Source of the DNA: Candidatus Babelota bacterium
Lineage (GTDB): Bacteria; Babelota; Babeliae; Babelales; UASB340
Assembly: GCA_014730005.1 (NCBI GenBank)
Contig: WJIY01000047.1
Span: forward strand, 1 to 61,952
Length of the DNA stretch: 61,952 nucleotides
Direction: 5' to 3'
The first letter of the stretch is position 1; each line of letters starts with the position of its first letter. Below, piece after piece: positions 23,458 to 33,227 of this stretch. The notes beneath the pieces were generated by a model. The model did not search any database and was not told the DNA's origin. It saw only the letters and a program-made list of their open reading frames with translations. The position numbers and the translations under genes were made by a program.

Positions 23458-26400
23458 CTAACAAAATGTTGTTGGCTTATAACCTTTTTCATTTAATAAA
23501 TTTAAAATTTTTTCTGCAATGGATGTAATAGTATCACTTTTACTTTCCATGGAATATTTTGCAATTTCATATGCATATGAATAACCTGCTTTGAAATTGT
23601 TTTTAATTAAATATTCAATATAATTATATAATTCTTTATATTTAATTGAAAGTTTCTTACTTTGGTTTTCTAATTTTTTATATATTTTTTTTTTTGTTTC
23701 TCTAAGCATTTCTAATACCATTTTTGTTGAAAGGTCCTTTTTTTCAATTAAATCAAATAAATCCTTCAATTTAATGTCTAAATTTATCGGATCATTTGAT
23801 CTCCATTCATCTTTTCTTATTAAAGATATAAGTAATATTTCATGCAGATAATTATCAACCTTTTTATAATCATTATTTAAAAGCTCCCTAAGAATACAAC
23901 ATGCCAAACTTTGTAATGATAAATGCCCAATCTTAGCTATGTAGTCATTATGATTAAGAGCTTTCATTGCCACATCAAGTGATAATTCGTATATTGCCTC
24001 ACACTTTTTTTTTCCAACAAGATAATTTAATATCGATAGTAAAAAAATATTTTTTGAGTCAATATCGATATTTAATAATTTATCTGCAATCATATTTGGA
24101 TCCCAAAAATCATTATACAGTGCATCTATAAAAATAGGTTTTACGTCTACAGTTGTAGCTCGTATTATATATTCCAAATAAGCATTGAAATTTTTCAAGG
24201 GCATGAACTCATTTATTTGTAATGTAAATGTTAATTCATTTGGTCCTATCAAGTTAGTTTTCAATACTCTTCCATCACAAAACAAAAATATTAATTTTGA
24301 AAAATCATTTATATTGTCCCATCTACCTCTTGCTTGGCCACAAAAGCTTATTTTTAATTCGATACTTTCTTTTTGCTTTTTATTGAAATTTATTTCAAAA
24401 ACAACACTATGATTACGTAAGGGCAAATTATATCTTGCTTGCATTTTTTCATTTTCAAATGAAATACTTAAAAAATACGATTTTTGAATAGTATAATAAA
24501 TATCATAAGAAATTGAATCTGTATAACTAGGCAAAAAACCATTTAATGGGGTAAGAAGTATATTTTCTAATTTTTTAAACAATTCTGGTTTTTCAATATT
24601 ATTTTTTAAAATACATTTCAACAATATTCCAGATATTATTAATAAATTCTGATGAATCAATGTAAATATATCTTCAGCTGTTTGAGGTAGATTTAGAGAA
24701 ATATTTGTTGCACTTCCAAGAACAGAATTTACAACACTGAAACTAAGTGAAGGATTTAATTGATCTATTGAATCAGATACTTTATTATTTAAAATATCTT
24801 CTAGTATTTCAAAATATTTTTCCTTTGTATAAGTTTCACTACCCTCTTCACAATATTTAATTGCGCCATTGGGTACAAACAATAATGTTATTTTTTGTAA
24901 CTCAAAATATACTTTCAACATTCGTTTAAAATTAATAACCTTTTGAATATAATCTGAATATTCATTAGAGCCCTTTAAAGTTTTAATAGATCTATCAAAT
25001 ACATCAATTAATTTCTCCATTACTACTAAAGTAATTATTTTTAAGAGTTGGTCATTTTTGTTTAAAAATATGTTTTTTAAATTTGGGCTTTTAAAAAAAT
25101 TAACAAAATTATTTTGTAATTTATTTAATTGAAATTCAAAGTTTTGTGGTTTTTCCCAAACAGATAATTCGTATAAATCGAGTTCTATTTTTTTATCATA
25201 AACTTCTTTTAGAATAGATTCAGATTTTAATTCTTTAAATATATTTGTTAAAAAATTAGCTTCATCTTGGTTTTGATTGAAATATAGATTTATAAAAGTT
25301 GGAAATATTGCAAATTTATTAATTAATTCAATTAATTTTAATAATTGTTTTCGGTTATTAGTATTTTTTTGTATAAACTTAATCCATTTATTCTCTAAAT
25401 TTTTGGTAAAAGCAACTTGGTATCCTTGATATGCAATTTCAAACAGCCTTTCATCATCCATTAGTTGTTGATTAATTATATTTTGTTTCTCTGCAATAAA
25501 TTTCTTTTTATCTTCATAATCCCTACAAAGTTCTACAAAAGAATAATCATCTACATTTAAATTATCTTTTTCTTGAAATAAAATGGCTTGTAATATATTT
25601 ATTAAATATAATTTTTGTAAAAGAATTAAATTGTGATCTACAATTTGTTCTTTAATATTTAAAATAGAATTGTAAATATTTTTCATTTTGTTTTTTAACT
25701 CTTGGAATACTTTTTTGTCATTTTCAACTTCTAATATTTTTTTTCCAATGCGTAATAAAATACTTTGCATTATTTGCTCTTGGATATTTGAGTTATGATC
25801 ATCGCGTAACAAATCAATCAAATTTTCAATGCTCAAATTATTGTAGTAATCACATACATCAGTAGAATGAAGACTTTGTTGTGAGATGTAATCACAAGGT
25901 ATTGTAAATTTTCCTGGTATAGGATGTTTATAAAAACCCTTTTTTATGCTTAGACTATCTGATTCAACAATTAAACCTCTTTGCAAGTCAATCCATAAAC
26001 AAAAATTTTCTTTGTTAATTACTTGTCTTAGTTTTTCAATTCCTTTTGTTACCAAAACTGCTTTACCTGCACCTCTAAATATTGCAGCTGCATGTGAAGT
26101 CGCTTCGGCTTGACCTTCTACAACAATTACATCTACTGAGTTAGCATCAAATTCGGGTTTATTAAATTGTTTAAGTGCATTTTCTAATGTATCAGCAATA
26201 ATTATTTGCTTACAGGCAGTTATTGTTTTAACTTTACAATCAGCCGGTATTATTGTTGAAGATTTTATTATTTTTTCATTTGATATATTTTGAACATCTT
26301 GGATATATTCTGGAGCTAATTTTTTTTCAATTATCAATGGTCTGGCTTGAACCAAGTAAATGGTTTTTGAACTTGGTTTATATATTAATTCAATATCCAT

Positions 26401-27684
26401 TACTTTTCCGTAAAGATTATGTATTGCATCCGCAACCTTTTTTATTGCCAAAATGGCTTTGTTATCTAATGATGGTGAATTTTTAATTTCTGATGAATTG
26501 CTTTTATATCCTAAACCATATTTACCTTTGTAATAAATTGGTACTATTCTTTTATCTTTTGTTTTTAAGATTTTATTAATTTGATTATTAGGTCCTACAT
26601 AGAAGGTATCTATCGCAACTTTATTATCTACCACTCCCTCATTGTGTCCAAATGATGCTTGTATCATTGTAATTCCTGGAGTATTTGCATATGGTTCTTG
26701 AGTATATATTACACAACTAACTGGAATATCAGCAACTTTATCGGCTCCACCCAACTTTTCTCCAATCATTCGTTGAAGCAAAATTGGTATTGATGGTTTT
26801 TGAAATAAACTTTCATTTTGTTCTCCCGACTTTTGTCGTTGTACCAGTGATTTTGAACTAAGATATGATGAAATTACATTTAAAATAGCTTTTTCTATAT
26901 CATTTGAATTAGGATTTACATTTGATTGACTAAAATTTCCTCCAGCATTTGACAAATCATCATTGTCTTCTTTTCCTGTACTTCGAACCATTATTTTCCA
27001 ATTATTTTCATTCGCAGTATTTAAAAACAATTTTATTTTTTTACTCGACAAAATATTTGAAGTTCCTTGAATAATTTTTTTTGATGAATTGTTTAATTTC
27101 ATTCTTTTAGATGGGTATTTTTTTTCAATGTTATTAATTTTTCTTTTTTTATTTTTTTTGTCCAACTTTGAACTTTGTGTTAATCGATACGGTTGCCCTA
27201 TATGTTTTAACGTTTGAATTTGATTAGCTACTCCACTCAGCATGGAAATTAAAAATAAATTTTTAGTTTCTTCACTTATAAATTCTTTATTTTCTTTTTT
27301 AGCTTGCTCATTAAATTCATTAAATATATCTTTACAATTATTTACACCATTATAAATTGAAGAAACATTAAAATATCTAGATTTTAGAATTTGATTCGAT
27401 TCTTCGTTAGAAATTGTTACAAAATCTGGAATTTGAATTGTTATCCCAGAATTATTTAATATATTGTTTAAAACTGCTTCATTTTGTTTCAAAAAAAACA
27501 AATTTGCTGCTTTATTTCCAAAATTATCTGCATATTCATTAGTATAGGTAGGCGCCATCGTAGTAGTTGATAATGATACTTTATCATCGTAAATATACAT
27601 TGCATTAATAGGTAATAAGATAAAACTTGATACTAATAAAATCGATAATAAAATAAGATGATATAATTTTTTTGAACTCTTCAT
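23458..27684 (-). CDS. Secreted PEP-synthase/PPDK-like dikinase with a large unknown C-terminal region
   Basis: 1408 residues. Signal peptide at 1-28 (LILLSILLVSSFILLPINA). The ATP-grasp (PPDK_N) domain spans about 50-460: MVRSTGKEDNDDLSNAGGNF (232-251) and DIELIYKPSSKTIYLVQARP (430-449) match the corresponding PEP synthase motifs. A Lys-rich insert lies near 170-220. The swivelling phosphohistidine domain follows (about 480-575) with ATSHAAAIFRGAGKAVLV, His531 being the phosphate carrier. The PEP/pyruvate TIM barrel that should come next is absent, and about 830 residues of helical, unrecognised sequence take its place. Rifampin phosphotransferase and glucan water dikinase likewise use this ATP-grasp/His pair on other substrates. 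An exported dikinase acting on an unknown target is inferred. Confidence 0.75.
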   Translation of the reverse strand: MKSSKKLYHLILLSILLVSSFILLPINAMYIYDDKVSLSTTTMAPTYTNEYADNFGNKAANLFFLKQNEAVLNNILNNSGITIQIPDFVTISNEESNQILKSRYFNVSSIYNGVNNCKDIFNEFNEQAKKENKEFISEETKNLFLISMLSGVANQIQTLKHIGQPYRLTQSSKLDKKNKKRKINNIEKKYPSKRMKLNNSSKKIIQGTSNILSSKKIKLFLNTANENNWKIMVRSTGKEDNDDLSNAGGNFSQSNVNPNSNDIEKAILNVISSYLSSKSLVQRQKSGEQNESLFQKPSIPILLQRMIGEKLGGADKVADIPVSCVIYTQEPYANTPGITMIQASFGHNEGVVDNKVAIDTFYVGPNNQINKILKTKDKRIVPIYYKGKYGLGYKSNSSEIKNSPSLDNKAILAIKKVADAIHNLYGKVMDIELIYKPSSKTIYLVQARPLIIEKKLAPEYIQDVQNISNEKIIKSSTIIPADCKVKTITACKQIIIADTLENALKQFNKPEFDANSVDVIVVEGQAEATSHAAAIFRGAGKAVLVTKGIEKLRQVINKENFCLWIDLQRGLIVESDSLSIKKGFYKHPIPGKFTIPCDYISQQSLHSTDVCDYYNNLSIENLIDLLRDDHNSNIQEQIMQSILLRIGKKILEVENDKKVFQELKNKMKNIYNSILNIKEQIVDHNLILLQKLYLINILQAILFQEKDNLNVDDYSFVELCRDYEDKKKFIAEKQNIINQQLMDDERLFEIAYQGYQVAFTKNLENKWIKFIQKNTNNRKQLLKLIELINKFAIFPTFINLYFNQNQDEANFLTNIFKELKSESILKEVYDKKIELDLYELSVWEKPQNFEFQLNKLQNNFVNFFKSPNLKNIFLNKNDQLLKIITLVVMEKLIDVFDRSIKTLKGSNEYSDYIQKVINFKRMLKVYFELQKITLLFVPNGAIKYCEEGSETYTKEKYFEILEDILNNKVSDSIDQLNPSLSFSVVNSVLGSATNISLNLPQTAEDIFTLIHQNLLIISGILLKCILKNNIEKPELFKKLENILLTPLNGFLPSYTDSISYDIYYTIQKSYFLSISFENEKMQARYNLPLRNHSVVFEINFNKKQKESIELKISFCGQARGRWDNINDFSKLIFLFCDGRVLKTNLIGPNELTFTLQINEFMPLKNFNAYLEYIIRATTVDVKPIFIDALYNDFWDPNMIADKLLNIDIDSKNIFLLSILNYLVGKKKCEAIYELSLDVAMKALNHNDYIAKIGHLSLQSLACCILRELLNNDYKKVDNYLHEILLISLIRKDEWRSNDPINLDIKLKDLFDLIEKKDLSTKMVLEMLRETKKKIYKKLENQSKKLSIKYKELYNYIEYLIKNNFKAGYSYAYEIAKYSMESKSDTITSIAEKILNLLNEKGYKPTTFC

Positions 27685-27886
27685 AATATAACCTCACCAT
27701 TTGCTATACATTCTAACAATTTATTATATATTTATATTAAAGATTAAATAATAATTGCACAAAAGCCCGAATCAATAAGATACAATTTCGTTACTTTTTG
27801 AAGTTTTTTTAAGATAAAAAGCAATTTTTCATTCATTTTAATCATTTTTAAAATTTCATAATTTTTAAACTTATTCGATTTAAAAA

Positions 27887-28645
27887 TTACAAACCCGTTG
27901 GTATATCCATAAATTCTGTTGCTATATCAAATTTATCTTTTATAAGATCCGCCAAAGCTTTTACTCCAACAGTTTCTGTAGCATGATGTCCAGCACAAAT
28001 AACATTAAATTTAGCATCTTTAACCACATGATAAAATTCAGTTGAATCTCCAGTTAAATAAAAATCAACGTCAGCATTAATAGCTTCTGTAAGTTGCGGA
28101 TAACCTCCCCCGCCAGAACAAACTGCCATGGTTTTTATTTCTTTTTTTCCAAAAGGCAAAACTTTACAAGTTGCTCCAAGCTCTTCTTCTAAAATTTCCC
28201 TAATTTTCTGAATTGTTTTTGGCTCATCTGCTTTGCCTGTAAAACTTATATTTTGTCCATCATAAAATGCAAATGGTTTATCTATATTAAAACCTAAAAG
28301 TTTTAACAGTTGTACATTATTTCCAACTTCAGGATGTTTATCCAAAGGAAGATGCGATGCATATAAAGAAATATTATTTTTGATCAAAAAATCAACACGA
28401 TCAAAGTTATAACTTGTTAAGTTTGGATTAACCCCCTTCCAAAATAAACCATGATGTACAACAATCATATCAGCTTGAATATCTACAGCCTTTTTAAAAG
28501 TTTCCATACCAGCCGTTACTGCAAACATTATTTTTTTTATATTTTTTCTTCCCTGAACTTGTAAACCATTAAAAGATGCATCTTTAACATTTTTAATATC
28601 AAGATAATTATCCAAAAAATTTACCAGCTCATTTAATGTTTGCAT
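27887..28645 (-). CDS. Nif3-like dinuclear metal-centre protein
   Basis: A 252-residue member of the Nif3/YbgI (DUF34) family, hexameric proteins with a two-metal site and a proposed GTP cyclohydrolase-like fold of uncertain reaction. Metal-binding motifs: MIVVHHGLFWKGVNP (about 60-74), YASHLPLDKHPEVGNN (about 94-109), and CAGHHATETVGVKAL (about 216-230, conserved His and Glu). GGGGYPQL (about 173-180) is also typical. This is the short form without the PII-like insert. Its start overlaps the end of the frameshifted kinase gene by 13 bases, placing it last in the leftward NurA/ABC-F operon. Confidence 0.9.
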   Translation of the reverse strand: MQTLNELVNFLDNYLDIKNVKDASFNGLQVQGRKNIKKIMFAVTAGMETFKKAVDIQADMIVVHHGLFWKGVNPNLTSYNFDRVDFLIKNNISLYASHLPLDKHPEVGNNVQLLKLLGFNIDKPFAFYDGQNISFTGKADEPKTIQKIREILEEELGATCKVLPFGKKEIKTMAVCSGGGGYPQLTEAINADVDFYLTGDSTEFYHVVKDAKFNVICAGHHATETVGVKALADLIKDKFDIATEFMDIPTGL

Positions 28646-29212
28646 AAATAAAATCCTTCACATTTTCTTTTGTGATAAAAATTCAAAAAGATAGCAACCC
28701 ACTTATCTACATTATTTATTGAAGTATCAATTTTAAAATCAACATTCAAAGATTTTGTATTTTCAAAAGATGTTTTTACAAAATGTTTTGCCCAAAAAGC
28801 TCTTTTTTCATCTCTTTTCAATCTTTTATTTCTCTGCTCATCTCTTGCTTAAAAGAATTTCTAAAGGAGCCGAAACAAGAACTTTTATAATTTCATTTTT
28901 TCCTTCAAGGTTTTTTTCCATTTTTTTCTCATAGATATTCGTATCTATGATCACATTTTTTCCATCTTTAAGAATCTGATTAGAAGATTCAATTAAATTT
29001 ATAATGGTTTCTTCACATTCATCTAAATCGATTCTTTTCCATTCCTCTTTTTCTTTATTTAAAACTTTTATTAATTCTTTGGCTAAAGTAGATTTACCAG
29101 CACAAGATGGTCCAATTAATAAAATAATATCAGAGCACATTATACTAAAAAACATTATTGAAAGCGTTATCAAAATAGTAAAAAATTTAGTAATTAATCT
29201 AAAATTAACCAT
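28633..29212 (-). pseudogene. P-loop kinase with N-terminal hydrophobic segment, frameshifted
   Basis: The first part (28838-29212) begins with a hydrophobic stretch (residues 6-27, like a signal peptide or anchor) and then LLIGPSCAGKSTLAKELI, a Walker A of the small-molecule kinase type, with IDLDECEE and VIIDTNIYE following. It ends at a TGA (28838-28840) after ILLSKR. In the next frame the sequence continues without a gap as RDEQRNKRLKRDEKRAFWAK, the arginine-rich lid expected at that point, and runs to 28633. A single indel near 28841-28846 restores the whole protein (about 190 residues). Both ends overlap neighbouring genes as in an intact operon, so the lesion is recent, programmed, or a sequencing error. 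Confidence 0.75.
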
Positions 29213-31064
29213 TAAGCTTCTCCCACTCTTCTAAATTCTGTGCAATTTTTTCTTCCAAATCTTTAATTTTTGAACAAGTTTTATAATAACTATTAGAACC
29301 ATATTCTACATTTTGCAGTTTTTCTGTTTCTTTTTCTAATTCTTTTTCTAGTTTATACATCTTACTTTCAATTTTTCCTATCCGTTTTCTTTGTTCATAA
29401 GAATTTTTATTATTGTGTTTAACAATAACTTCATCATTTTTTTTAGTTTTTGTACTTTCTTTTAACTCATTTGGTGCTTTTTGATAAAGATATGAATCAT
29501 AATTTCCGTCATAACTAAATGCACCATTTGGTGTTAAATCAATTACATTAGTTGCAAGTTTATTTAAAAAATTACGATCGTGAGAAACAAACAAAATTGT
29601 ACCTTTATATTGCTTTAAAACATCAAGCAAAATCTCTTTTGAATCAAGATCCAAGTGATTGGTTGGTTCGTCAAGAATTAAAAAATTAGCATCCTTAAGC
29701 AACACTTTTACCATTGCAACACGATTCTTTTCACCTCCACTTAAAACCCTTATTTTTTTATAAACATCATCACCAGTGAAAAGAAATGCACCTAAATAAT
29801 TTCTTACCTTTGCTCTTGCCTCACTTGTTGTACATGAATCTTCTATTTCTTGAAAAATGTCTTTTTTTAAATTTAAAGATCTATTTTGATCCTGCTCAAA
29901 ATAAGAAGGTATAACATTATATCCAAATTCAAAACTTCCAGATGTTGGCTTAAACTTTCTCATAATAATATTAAGAAGTGTTGTTTTACCAACACCATTT
30001 GGTGCAACAATTGCAACTTTTTCACCCCGCTCAATTTCAAAAGAAATATTTTTAAATATTTTTTTATCTCCAAAACTAATACTTAAATTTTTTGCACACA
30101 AAACAATTTTACCTGAACGAACAATTCTAGGTAGTTTTATTTTTATCGATTTTTGTTGATGTTCTAATTCAATTAAATCTATTTTTTCTAAAGATTTTAA
30201 AATACTTTGTGCCATCTTAGCCTTAGTAGCTTTAGCACGAAATCTTTCAGCAATTTCCCTTTTTCGTTTAATTTCTTTTTGCTGTTCCTGTTGTTTTTTT
30301 TCTAATAACTCCATTCTTCTTTCTTTTTTAACTCTATATGAAGAATAATTTCCCTTATACACATTCAAATTTCCCATAGATAATTCAAAAATTTCTTTGC
30401 ATAAATTGTCTAAAAAATATCTATCATGTGAAACCAAAATAAAACCAAATTTGGAATTTTTTAGAAAACTTAAAAACCAATCCCTTGCAAAAATATCAAG
30501 ATGATTTGTAGGTTCATCAAACAAATAAAAATCTGCTTTTTGTAACAACAATTTGGCTAAAACAAGTCTCATCTTCCAACCAACGCTAAGCTGACTAACT
30601 AATTTGTCTATTTGTTGTTCACCAAATCCCAAACCATATAAAACTTTTTTAATATCAACTAATTTTTCTTCATATAAATTTTCATTTAATTTATTTTGTA
30701 AATTTGAATAGTTTTCAATATCATCTATTGTCGCAGTTGAATTTTGAATTTTTTTTTCCAAGCTTTTAAATTTAAAATAAAAATCACCTAAATTATTAAA
30801 AACATTAAATGCTTCATGTAGTACAGTTTTTTCCGAAAGCAACACAACATCTTGTGGCATATAAGCAATTTTAAAATCTTTAGGAATATTCATTTTTCCT
30901 GAATCTAATTCTTGTTGTCCTGCAATAACTTTAAGTAATGTTGTTTTCCCTGAACCATTTCTACCAACTAAACCGATTTTTTGATTATCTTGAATATTAA
31001 AAGAAATATCATTGAAAATAACTTGTTCACTAAAAACAAGATTCAAATTTTGTGCATTTATCAT
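29205..31064 (-). CDS. ABC-F family ATPase (Uup/YheS type)
   Basis: A 619-residue soluble protein with two ABC ATPase domains and no membrane segment, the ABC-F family that acts on ribosomes. First cassette: GLVGRNGSGKTTLL (about 33-46), signature LSVGWKMRLVLA, Walker B FYLFDEPTNHLDI. A Lys/Glu-rich linker follows (about 245-290). Second cassette: VAPNGVGKTTLL, LSGGEKNRVAMV, FLILDEPTNHLDLDS. A C-terminal coiled coil (about 530-619) points to the Uup/YheS-like subgroup and not EttA. It overlaps nurA upstream by 4 bases and the kinase remnant downstream by 8. Confidence 0.93.
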   Translation of the reverse strand: MINAQNLNLVFSEQVIFNDISFNIQDNQKIGLVGRNGSGKTTLLKVIAGQQELDSGKMNIPKDFKIAYMPQDVVLLSEKTVLHEAFNVFNNLGDFYFKFKSLEKKIQNSTATIDDIENYSNLQNKLNENLYEEKLVDIKKVLYGLGFGEQQIDKLVSQLSVGWKMRLVLAKLLLQKADFYLFDEPTNHLDIFARDWFLSFLKNSKFGFILVSHDRYFLDNLCKEIFELSMGNLNVYKGNYSSYRVKKERRMELLEKKQQEQQKEIKRKREIAERFRAKATKAKMAQSILKSLEKIDLIELEHQQKSIKIKLPRIVRSGKIVLCAKNLSISFGDKKIFKNISFEIERGEKVAIVAPNGVGKTTLLNIIMRKFKPTSGSFEFGYNVIPSYFEQDQNRSLNLKKDIFQEIEDSCTTSEARAKVRNYLGAFLFTGDDVYKKIRVLSGGEKNRVAMVKVLLKDANFLILDEPTNHLDLDSKEILLDVLKQYKGTILFVSHDRNFLNKLATNVIDLTPNGAFSYDGNYDSYLYQKAPNELKESTKTKKNDEVIVKHNNKNSYEQRKRIGKIESKMYKLEKELEKETEKLQNVEYGSNSYYKTCSKIKDLEEKIAQNLEEWEKLNG

Positions 31065-32215
31065 ATCCCAAGCCCGCGTTTTTTTAAGCTCTTTTTTGAA
31101 ATAAAAAATCTTCTTTTCTGTTCAATTCCAATTTTTTGAATCAAATGATAAAAAAAATCTCTATCTGGCCCTTTAACAACAGCCTGTTCATGTGCTTCCG
31201 CTAAAGCAACTGGATATCCTTGTCCCTTTCTACTTTGATCAATTGCAATATTACAAATAAAATCTAAATTTTTTTTATCTTTTGCCATCCAAAAAGGAAA
31301 TTCCAATCTAGCAATTTCAAAACCCACATGCAAATAACAAAAACATGGTTTTAAATGCTCTGGATAATTTTTTGTAATTTTTGACGTACTAAAAAAAACT
31401 GTTGTTCGCTGATTTGGTTTTAAAAAAAATTTAACCACATGAGAATCCAGTAAATTATCAACCTGCTTACATGGAAATTGTGTAAAATTACTATGACATA
31501 AAATACAATCGGCAATTTCAAATCTGCATAAACCTAATCGTATTAAATTTACTAATTCACGACTTTTAGGAAAACTTATATAACCTGAAATCAAAATTTT
31601 ATTTTCATAAAACTTATTCAACCAAAATAAATAATTACTTAAAAAATACTTTTTTATCTCGTCTTGCTTTCCCTCTAAATTCCAAAATATGATACTACCA
31701 TCAACAAAACACATATCTGATTTATTAGTTAAACTTTTTTCAAATAAAGTTTTAAGTTCTAATTCTTCTCTTGTTAGATCTACCATTTCGGAAGTAAAAG
31801 GAATATTATCCATATTCAATAATAAATCTTGTGGTAAAAAAACTTTTGGAATCGAAAAAAAATCAACATTTCTATTTAATTCATTTTTTTTATACTCAAT
31901 AAAACAACCACCCAAATTAACTAAAAAACATCTAGCACCAGAAAAATGTCTATCTGGATAAATTTGAGAACCGTCAACAGAAAAAACAGAATAATCATGA
32001 ACATTATTTTTTATATCGAATGTATCAGTTAAATTACCTTGCCATAAAGGAATTAAAAATGAGCTTTTCGCATCTTTAGATTTTTGTGCAAAAAGCTCAT
32101 CTCTACAAATTTTAGACCAAGTATCTTTGGCAATATTATTTTGATTTTGTAAATCAGGAAATATTTTTGAAGTTAAATTTATTATCTGACGCGAAAGTTC
32201 ATGACGATTGAGCAT
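31061..32215 (-). CDS. nurA: NurA-domain nuclease
   Basis: A 384-residue protein of the NurA family, 5'-3' nucleases that work with the HerA translocase in DNA end resection. Catalytic acidic motifs: FSVDGSQIYPDRH (about 78-90) and CFVDGSIIFWNLEG (about 168-181). The C-terminal motif near GYPVALAEAHEQAVVKG (about 338-354) carries the conserved Ala-His pair. HerA is not adjacent, which is unusual but seen in small genomes. It overlaps the ABC-F gene by 4 bases and the preceding PQ-loop gene by 17, so these genes are in one operon. Confidence 0.85.
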   Translation of the reverse strand: MLNRHELSRQIINLTSKIFPDLQNQNNIAKDTWSKICRDELFAQKSKDAKSSFLIPLWQGNLTDTFDIKNNVHDYSVFSVDGSQIYPDRHFSGARCFLVNLGGCFIEYKKNELNRNVDFFSIPKVFLPQDLLLNMDNIPFTSEMVDLTREELELKTLFEKSLTNKSDMCFVDGSIIFWNLEGKQDEIKKYFLSNYLFWLNKFYENKILISGYISFPKSRELVNLIRLGLCRFEIADCILCHSNFTQFPCKQVDNLLDSHVVKFFLKPNQRTTVFFSTSKITKNYPEHLKPCFCYLHVGFEIARLEFPFWMAKDKKNLDFICNIAIDQSRKGQGYPVALAEAHEQAVVKGPDRDFFYHLIQKIGIEQKRRFFISKKSLKKRGLGI

Positions 32216-32879
32216 AAGTTTTTAATTTTTTTCTACCAACTTTTGTGTATTTAATACCCTTCTTGTATACCTTATACTCTAAAAATAAAATAAAATAAAT
32301 TAAAATAGAAAAAGCATCGTTTACTGTTATTTGAACAGGTAAATTTAGAGCAAGTGATGCAAGCATTTCAAACGAATAACTCAACAACGACAAAAGTATA
32401 AAACTAGCACTTATCCCCTTCAAGCTTTTATTTAAAAAACCATCAAACATTGGTATAACATTTCTAAAAGTATTAAACGAAACAAAAATCCATCCAATTA
32501 AAGGATTTTTAAAGTTCATAAATCCTATAGCAAAAACAATAAAACTTAATATCAAAAATATATTAAATAAATAAAAGGAATATAGTTTTCTTCTACGCGC
32601 TGCGCTTTTATAGTAAAGCAATCTTTGTAAAACTAATACACAAGTTAAAAATAAATAAATTGAATTCATTAATTTATAAGCCAAAGGTAAATTACAAAAA
32701 AATGCATAAAACACATAAAACGCCTGAAAACTAATAGAAGCAGCTAAAAATGAATCACTCAAACCTTTATTCTTTTTGCGTTTATAATTTAAAATTATTT
32801 GCGGAACAAGGCTTAATGAAAAAAATGTATAAATTAGCCAAATTATAGAGTTGGCTAAAAACTCTGAAATAATCAACAT
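32199..32879 (-). CDS. PQ-loop membrane transporter, paralogue 5 of 5
   Basis: A 226-residue protein with about seven transmembrane helices. The first PQ motif is intact: LVPQIILNYKRKKNKGLSD (about 25-43). The second is degenerate (IPMFDGFLNKSLKGIS, with Met-Phe in place of Pro-Gln). PQ-loop/SWEET-type proteins move sugars or amino acids by alternating access; seven-helix members include the lysosomal cystine exporter cystinosin and PQLC2. It is the most diverged of five tandem copies and is followed with overlap by nurA. A possible promoter (minus-strand TTGACA at 33050-33055) lies in the gap upstream. Confidence 0.8.
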   Translation of the reverse strand: MLIISEFLANSIIWLIYTFFSLSLVPQIILNYKRKKNKGLSDSFLAASISFQAFYVFYAFFCNLPLAYKLMNSIYLFLTCVLVLQRLLYYKSAARRRKLYSFYLFNIFLILSFIVFAIGFMNFKNPLIGWIFVSFNTFRNVIPMFDGFLNKSLKGISASFILLSLLSYSFEMLASLALNLPVQITVNDAFSILIYFILFLEYKVYKKGIKYTKVGRKKLKTYAQSS

Positions 32880-33227
32880 AATCTTACCCTTTTGTTAAAA
32901 TTCAACAAAATGGACACAAATTTTTATTTACTTACAAGCAATTACTATTAGGCTTGAAAATGGTTAAAAACCATTAATTTGATACTTTTTGATGTATAAA
33001 AATGAATTTATTTTAAAAAATAAAGATTTAATAATCTTTATTACAAAAATGTCAAAATTTATTAATAATAATATACCAAATCAAATTTTATAACTTAAAT
33101 AAAAGAAAAAAAAGCTACTTATTTACCTCAAAATGGGTAAAAATCTTCGATATAATAATTTTTTCAAATATTATTATATCGCTAATTACATTCTGTAACT
33201 ATTAAACATTTATTTTATAAATGATGA
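32880..33227. other. 348-bp gap between PQ-loop genes
   Basis: Holds a terminator-like hairpin (33148-33181) and a possible promoter for the downstream gene (minus-strand TTGACA at 33050-33055 with TTAAAT 18 bases on). No gene or RNA is recognised. It is the only long gap in the PQ-loop array and probably splits it into two transcripts. Confidence 0.5.
33148..33181 (-). terminator. Terminator after PQ-loop paralogue 4
   Basis: A perfect 12-bp stem (33148-33159 with 33170-33181) of CGATATAATAAT type with a 10-base loop, followed on the minus strand by a T-rich stretch. It lies 47 bases past the stop at 33228. Confidence 0.6.

Noticed and set aside
26253-26486. Plus-strand frame inside the dikinase-like gene
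   Set aside because: It is antisense to conserved ATP-grasp sequence and has no ribosome site.
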